56,527 nt of DNA from NCBI GenBank assembly GCA_048213135.1, contig AFZH01020179.1:1-56527 (forward strand). Reading direction: 5' to 3'. The notes beneath the pieces are model-generated. The model saw only the letters and a list, made by a program, of their open reading frames with translations, had not been told where the DNA came from and did no database searches. Positions 52,443-56,527 of this stretch are shown here, piece after piece (position 1 is the first letter of the stretch; the number at the start of each line of letters is the position of its first letter). Position numbers and translations under genes: made by a program. Source of the stretch: Reclinomonas americana ATCC 50394. Taxonomy: Eukaryota > Jakobida > Jakobea > Jakobida.

Positions 52443-54290
52443 TCATCTCCATTGCAGCGCACGAAGCGCGTCGACCAGTCCCGCGCCCTGAAAGGCGCGT
52501 TCGCGCCGCAGGTCCGTGGCCGTGGCCATCAGGGTGTTCTTGATCTCGAAAGGGTCGCCCACCAGTTCGATGCGACGGGCCATCAGCAGAGCGGCCACGC
52601 CGCTGACATGCGGTGCGGCCATGCTCGTGCCGTCTAGCTGACCTTGCTTCTCGTCGGGCAGGGGGCCGTCGATCTTTTCGCCCGGGGCCACGAGGTCGGG
52701 TTTCATACGGCCATCGCCGGTCGGTCCGCGCGAGGAGAAAAAGCTCACCCCATAAGTCATCGGGCGCTCGCGATGGGTCGCGCCGACCGTGATCACCGAC
52801 TCCGCATTGCCTGGATCCATAATCGAGGCCGAAGCATAGCCCTCGTAGCTGCGCTGCTCGCTGAGCAGGAAGCTCTGCCAGCCTTCGTTACCGGCGGCTG
52901 CGACCACCACCACGCCGTTGTCCACCAGCGTATCGCAAGCCACGCAAACCGGCGTCTGACCGCAGGCCCAGTTGCGCACATCGTGCTTCATGCCGATGCT
53001 CAGATTGACGCCATGGACCACGCGATAGCGGTTGCGGTTGTTGAGCCAGGCGATGAACTCCAAGGCGCCGATGACGCCGAACTCGGTCTCATCGCGCGTG
53101 TCGCCCAACACCCTGAGGTCCAGGAGCCGCAGATCCGGGCAAACCCCGACCAAGTCAGCTTCCGGCCAATGCCCGGCCAGAACGCCGGCGACGTGGGTGC
53201 CATGCGGTTCGCGCGGCCGTGTCTCGGGGGCGATGCGCAGCAGCGGTTCCAGCAGCGTCCAGCTGAAGGGCCGTTCCTGCTGGGCGTCCCGGCGCATCTG
53301 CTCCAGAAGCTCTGCGGCGGTCAGGTCCGGCATGGCGTCGTGGCTGGCGTTGGCGGCTGGCGGAGCGTCTTGTCGCCACCGGGCGATATCGGCTTCCAGC
53401 GCTTGGAAGGGCGCACTGCTCGGCTCCAGGAGGATGTCGTAGCTGGTCAGGCGTCGCAGGCGCGAGAAGTCGTAGGCGCCGACGATGCGGTGGGCGTCGA
53501 GGTTTTCCGGATCGCGAAAGGAAGGATGGGTGGCGTCTATCCCGGAGTCGACGACTGCCCAGAGCAGGTCGCGACAGCCGGCCTCGAACACTCGGCGCGC
53601 GGCGTCAGCCTTGATGGTGCGGATGGAGGCGGCGCCGAGCGGTTGGGCTTGCCGGTTCAGCGTGGCGCGGCGAAAGACCGGGCGCGGCCTCTCGCGCGCT
53701 TGGGTGGTGGTGCGCCATCCCAGCTCGGAGAATATCACGGCGGCGACGCCATCGGCCCGACGCATGGCCACGGCGGCCTGGCCCGCCGTGGCCACTGGCC
53801 GGTCGAAATGACGCGCGTGCAGGATCAAGGTGGCCAGGGCGCTGAGGCGTTCTTGGCGATCGGGCGCGTGCTCGCGCGCCTCATGGCGTCGATTGCTCTC
53901 CAGGGGCTCGATCCGCTCGAGCACTTCGGCGGCGGCGTCGGTGGTGAGAACGTTGATCTCGAGTCCGATCAGGGGGGCAAGCGCGAACAAGAGTTCGTCG
54001 AAAGCCAGATTGGCGGCCACGAACCCCTGCAGCGGCGAGACATGCGCGGCCGGTCGCGCGCTGTCGGGTTCTCGATAGTGGCGCAGGTTCTCGGCTAGAG
54101 CCATGGCCGCGCGGGGCGGCGTGGTGGTCTCGGCCGGCGACAAGAGCAGAGAGACCCGATCCTCGGGTTGTGCGGCGAACGCCGCCCACACGTCGGTCAG
54201 GATCGAGACGTCATGGACCAGCCGCAACCCCGAACGTGCGTCATGCAGCAGGCGCTCGACAAGGGAGCGGGCGACAACGGCGTCAGACAA
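52443..54290 (-). CDS. Intracellular subtilisin-like protease (S8) with long N-terminal domain
   Basis: A 615-residue protein. Residues about 1-225 form an unknown N-terminal domain rich in Ala/Leu helices. The subtilase domain has the Asp in LLWAVVDSGIDATHP, the His in PHGTHVAGVLAG, the oxyanion Asn in VVAAAGNEGWQ and the Ser in LDGTSMAAPHVSGVAAL. An 80-residue insertion follows the Asp motif. The start is TTG at 54290 with GGAG 8 bases upstream. With no signal peptide it acts in the cytoplasm, unlike most subtilases, and could be activated by its partners. Confidence 0.9.
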   Translation of the reverse strand: MSDAVVARSLVERLLHDARSGLRLVHDVSILTDVWAAFAAQPEDRVSLLLSPAETTTPPRAAMALAENLRHYREPDSARPAAHVSPLQGFVAANLAFDELLFALAPLIGLEINVLTTDAAAEVLERIEPLESNRRHEAREHAPDRQERLSALATLILHARHFDRPVATAGQAAVAMRRADGVAAVIFSELGWRTTTQARERPRPVFRRATLNRQAQPLGAASIRTIKADAARRVFEAGCRDLLWAVVDSGIDATHPSFRDPENLDAHRIVGAYDFSRLRRLTSYDILLEPSSAPFQALEADIARWRQDAPPAANASHDAMPDLTAAELLEQMRRDAQQERPFSWTLLEPLLRIAPETRPREPHGTHVAGVLAGHWPEADLVGVCPDLRLLDLRVLGDTRDETEFGVIGALEFIAWLNNRNRYRVVHGVNLSIGMKHDVRNWACGQTPVCVACDTLVDNGVVVVAAAGNEGWQSFLLSEQRSYEGYASASIMDPGNAESVITVGATHRERPMTYGVSFFSSRGPTGDGRMKPDLVAPGEKIDGPLPDEKQGQLDGTSMAAPHVSGVAALLMARRIELVGDPFEIKNTLMATATDLRRERAFQGAGLVDALRALQWR

Positions 54291-54305
54291 GCAAAACGCT
54301 CCGCA

Positions 54306-55190
54306 TCAAGGCAAGCCCAGAACATAGGCGATGGCTGGAGCGTTAACGCCGTAGTTGGTGTTGGCGCCAACCAGGGTGTGCACGTTGATGCCCACCAAGG
54401 CGCCAGTGGTGACGTCGAAAATGCCGCCGCCCGACATCTTGTTGTAGGAGTTGATGCGGTGAGCAAACACGCCGTGGCTTTGTGGTGAGCCCGAATTGAC
54501 GATCGCTCCGATCGTGGCGCGCAAGCTCACCACGTTGGTGACCAAGGCGCCATTGGGGAGCCGAACGCCAAAGACCTTGATGTCTTGCGGCGGCGGATTT
54601 TGCAGCTCGACCGGGTCTGGAGCGCCGACCAGGGCCGCGTTGCTGTTTGGCGTAGGGGCGGCCAAGGCCGTGGGCGCCACGCCTTGGGGGAGGGTGAAGC
54701 CAGGAGGCGGATGAGGCAGGGGCATCAGGGCCACGTCCAGGCCCGGCGCGGTCTTGATCGGCGCGCCAGTGATGCGCAGCCCGGGAAAATGATCGAGCTG
54801 CGCCAGGGTGAGAAACTGGCCGTTGCGCCCGACCGCGTCGAAGAACACCCAGGCGTCCGGATGACTGACATGCTGTGCGGCCGCGCCCGGCGCTATCAAG
54901 ACGCTGGCCACGTGCCCGGCGGTGAGCATCAGGCCGTTGGCCAAGAGGACCCCCGAGCCCGCCAGCGCCCACGCGCCGGTCTGAGGCTCGCGGACGGCAA
55001 AGATGAGAGCCGACGTGGCCGCTGTATGGCCCGCGGCGGTCGACAAGAACGGCCCAATCGGAAAGTGGCTCGTCTGAATAGGGTGCAAGGGGGCCGGGCC
55101 CAGTATGCCGTTGGCCCAGACCAAGGCTGGCGCGGCTTCGGGGGTGACGACCGCCGCAAGAACCTGATTGACGGTCTCCTGGTCGCTCAT
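54306..55190 (-). CDS. Trypsin-like serine protease (S1 fold), intact triad
   Basis: A 294-residue protein. The triad is visible as LMLTAGHVASVL (His), PGLDVALMPLP (Asp) and SYNKMSGGGIFDVTTGALVG (Ser in the GDSGG-like position, here KMSGGG). No signal peptide, so probably cytoplasmic. The ATG at 55190 overlaps the lipoprotein gene stop, and the subtilase follows after 15 bp. Unlike the homologous-fold protein at 39878, all three catalytic residues are present. Confidence 0.82.
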   Translation of the reverse strand: MSDQETVNQVLAAVVTPEAAPALVWANGILGPAPLHPIQTSHFPIGPFLSTAAGHTAATSALIFAVREPQTGAWALAGSGVLLANGLMLTAGHVASVLIAPGAAAQHVSHPDAWVFFDAVGRNGQFLTLAQLDHFPGLRITGAPIKTAPGLDVALMPLPHPPPGFTLPQGVAPTALAAPTPNSNAALVGAPDPVELQNPPPQDIKVFGVRLPNGALVTNVVSLRATIGAIVNSGSPQSHGVFAHRINSYNKMSGGGIFDVTTGALVGINVHTLVGANTNYGVNAPAIAYVLGLP

Positions 55191-56401
55191 TTGAGCTCGT
55201 ATTCGGCCTTCTTGGCCGCGTCGTAGGCTTCGATCAGGGTTTTCGCGCTGGCGGCGGCGTTGGCCACGGCGTCGGCTGCGTCGCTCCACTTGATTTTGTC
55301 GTTGGCGAAATCGACGAGCTTGCTGTTGGCCCTCTCCAGGTCGTTGACCGCATCCAGAACGCTGGGCGGATCAAGCTGGGCGTCGACAGCGCGGATAGCC
55401 TCGATGACGCCTTGCTCCTGCTTTTCGAGCTTGGCGTAGTAGTCGATCCGTCCAGTGCTGGTCGCCGCTGCGCTGGCGTAGTTGTAGGCGGCCAGGCGCG
55501 CTCCGGCATAGCGGGCGTAGGCGATGTTGGCGCTGGCCCAGCGCGCGTAGATGAGCTTGCGGTCCCAGGAAGTCAGCAACCCCTTGCTGCGGCCAAGGCA
55601 GGGCCAAATCGGCCGCTCGATGGTCTCGTAGTCGAAGCCGCCGGGCGTTCTGGGCCGGCTTGTCGCGCAAAGAGCCTGGGCCGTGGCGTCGCTCTTCTTG
55701 AGGGCGGCGATCATCACCGAGGAGCGCGCCTCGACGTCGCTGGTGGCCTCGGCTTGGCGGACATAGGCCTTGGCGCGATCGACCCGGACCTTTTCCTCGG
55801 CCAGCAGCGAGGCCTGGACCAGGAACTTGTAGGCCGCGCCGATCAGGCTGAGCACCGGGACGGCGTCGCCGAGCGTCGACTCGTTTTGGCTCGCCAGCGC
55901 TTTGGCGAACTCGGGGTCGATCAGTTCGCCGACGTCGGCCAGGCATTTGTTGCGGAAGACCGACGCGGCTTCGGGCGCGCTCACCCCGGGCGGGGCCTTG
56001 CGCGCGAAGCTTCCAAAGGCCCCGCTGAGCGTCTTTTCCGGCGCCTTGGACACCTTGCCCAGCGCCTTGCCATAGCCGCTCAACGCCGAGAGCCTGGCTT
56101 GATCAAAGCGCGTGTCCGCGGCCGGATCGCAAACCAGCACAGCGAAATCGGCGCGCATCTTGGCCTCATCGATCAGGTCGGCGACGGGCGCGGCGGCCAG
56201 TGACAGGTTGAGGGCGCCGTTAAGGATCACCCGCCGGCGTCCGTCGCGATAGGCGGCGGCCTGGAGGTCGCCGGCAGCAGACAGGCTGGTCACTGCGTCG
56301 GTATAGGCCTTGACGTTGGTCTCAAGGCTGGGGCCCTGCCCAAAGCCGGCGCAGGCCGAAAGCACCACGCTGGACATAACAATGGCGACGCTACGCTTCA
56401 T
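55187..56401 (-). CDS. Lipoprotein of unknown function
   Basis: A 404-residue protein with a lipoprotein signal (KRSVAIVMSSVVLSACAGFG; lipobox LSAC), so it should be anchored in the outer or inner membrane facing the periplasm. The mature part is Ala-rich and alpha-helical with coiled-coil-like stretches (RIDYYAKLEKQEQGVIEAIR; DAVNDLERANSKLVDF). It is the first gene of the four-gene protease operon. The ATG at 56401 follows CAGGAG; the longer frame to 56446 lacks a signal peptide. A membrane sensor feeding the cytoplasmic proteases is conceivable but not shown. Confidence 0.75.
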   Translation of the reverse strand: MKRSVAIVMSSVVLSACAGFGQGPSLETNVKAYTDAVTSLSAAGDLQAAAYRDGRRRVILNGALNLSLAAAPVADLIDEAKMRADFAVLVCDPAADTRFDQARLSALSGYGKALGKVSKAPEKTLSGAFGSFARKAPPGVSAPEAASVFRNKCLADVGELIDPEFAKALASQNESTLGDAVPVLSLIGAAYKFLVQASLLAEEKVRVDRAKAYVRQAEATSDVEARSSVMIAALKKSDATAQALCATSRPRTPGGFDYETIERPIWPCLGRSKGLLTSWDRKLIYARWASANIAYARYAGARLAAYNYASAAATSTGRIDYYAKLEKQEQGVIEAIRAVDAQLDPPSVLDAVNDLERANSKLVDFANDKIKWSDAADAVANAAASAKTLIEAYDAAKKAEYELK

Positions 56402-56527
56402 GACCAACTCCTGCTTATGGGGCGAACTGGAACGAAACGCAGGCATAAGTAGAGCAGAGCTCGGCCATAAGCGCCAGTGCTTTTCAGTGGGCTGCTAACA
56501 AGGGGTCCCAACGGCCGCTTCTGGCGC
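56402..56527. other. Upstream region of the protease operon, cut by window edge
   Basis: 126 bp with no complete gene. CAGGAG near 56405-56412 (minus strand) is the ribosome binding site of the lipoprotein gene. A promoter should lie here or beyond the edge. Confidence 0.4.

Noticed and set aside
52644-54098. 484-codon plus-strand frame under the subtilase
   Set aside because: Antisense to a complete subtilase; no motif.

Overview
The window is GC-rich and densely coded. It looks like accessory DNA of an alphaproteobacterium; a MucR/Ros-type regulator, the codon style and the mobile elements fit, and Caulobacterales is my guess, not a demonstration. It has three blocks: a biosynthetic island (about 2.3-36 kb), an insertion-sequence/integrase scar (36-38.1 kb), and two regions of protease-rich, conflict-system-like genes (38.4-47.3 kb and 47.7-56.4 kb) with an IS110/IS1111-type element between the halves of the second.

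Left edge (1-2.1 kb): a degenerate inverted fragment of an IS right end, a MucR-like regulator that has lost its usual zinc ligands, a small unknown ORF and a ParB-like (DUF6551-type) protein.

Biosynthetic island: a tightly packed plus-strand array (2343-18975) encodes a repeat/TPR-like protein, a PQQ-like beta-propeller, three different M3-family zinc peptidases, an SDR, a SnoaL-like protein, two distinct 2-oxoglutarate/Fe(II) oxygenases (TauD-like and prolyl-hydroxylase-like), two methyltransferases, a pentapeptide-repeat protein, a class III PLP aminotransferase and a cytochrome P450. In the middle, with its own ribosome binding site and followed by a perfect 15-bp hairpin, is a 51-residue, Cys-free, very acidic peptide. 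This is the layout expected of a ribosomal peptide (RiPP) precursor, but none of the usual class-defining RiPP enzymes is present. A second part (19019-31156) holds a stand-alone condensation-domain protein, a luciferase-like flavin monooxygenase, a fatty acyl-AMP ligase, a one-module PKS (ACP-KS-AT-DH-KR-ACP, no thioesterase), a phosphopantetheinyl transferase and an MFS exporter. A Tet(M)/OtrA-type ribosomal protection GTPase next to it suggests the product acts on the ribosome. My working model is a hybrid lipid-peptide pathway: a PKS-extended fatty acyl chain is joined by the free condensation domain to an amine made from a modified ribosomal peptide. The joining step is inference.

The island ends in a decayed RND pump and a T1SS/C39-like ABC exporter cut by a 1543-bp IS3-like element whose transposase is itself broken by a 20-bp insertion at the first catalytic Asp. 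The other side of the IS is a truncated tyrosine recombinase.

Right part: FAD/NAD-binding protein, catalytically dead trypsin-like protein and a large PIN-like protein form one operon, facing a 1196-residue helical protein. Further on, a secreted caspase-like operon faces a minus-strand operon of lipoprotein, trypsin-like protease, intracellular subtilase and ComEC-type metallo-beta-lactamase protein. No tRNA, rRNA or CRISPR array was seen.
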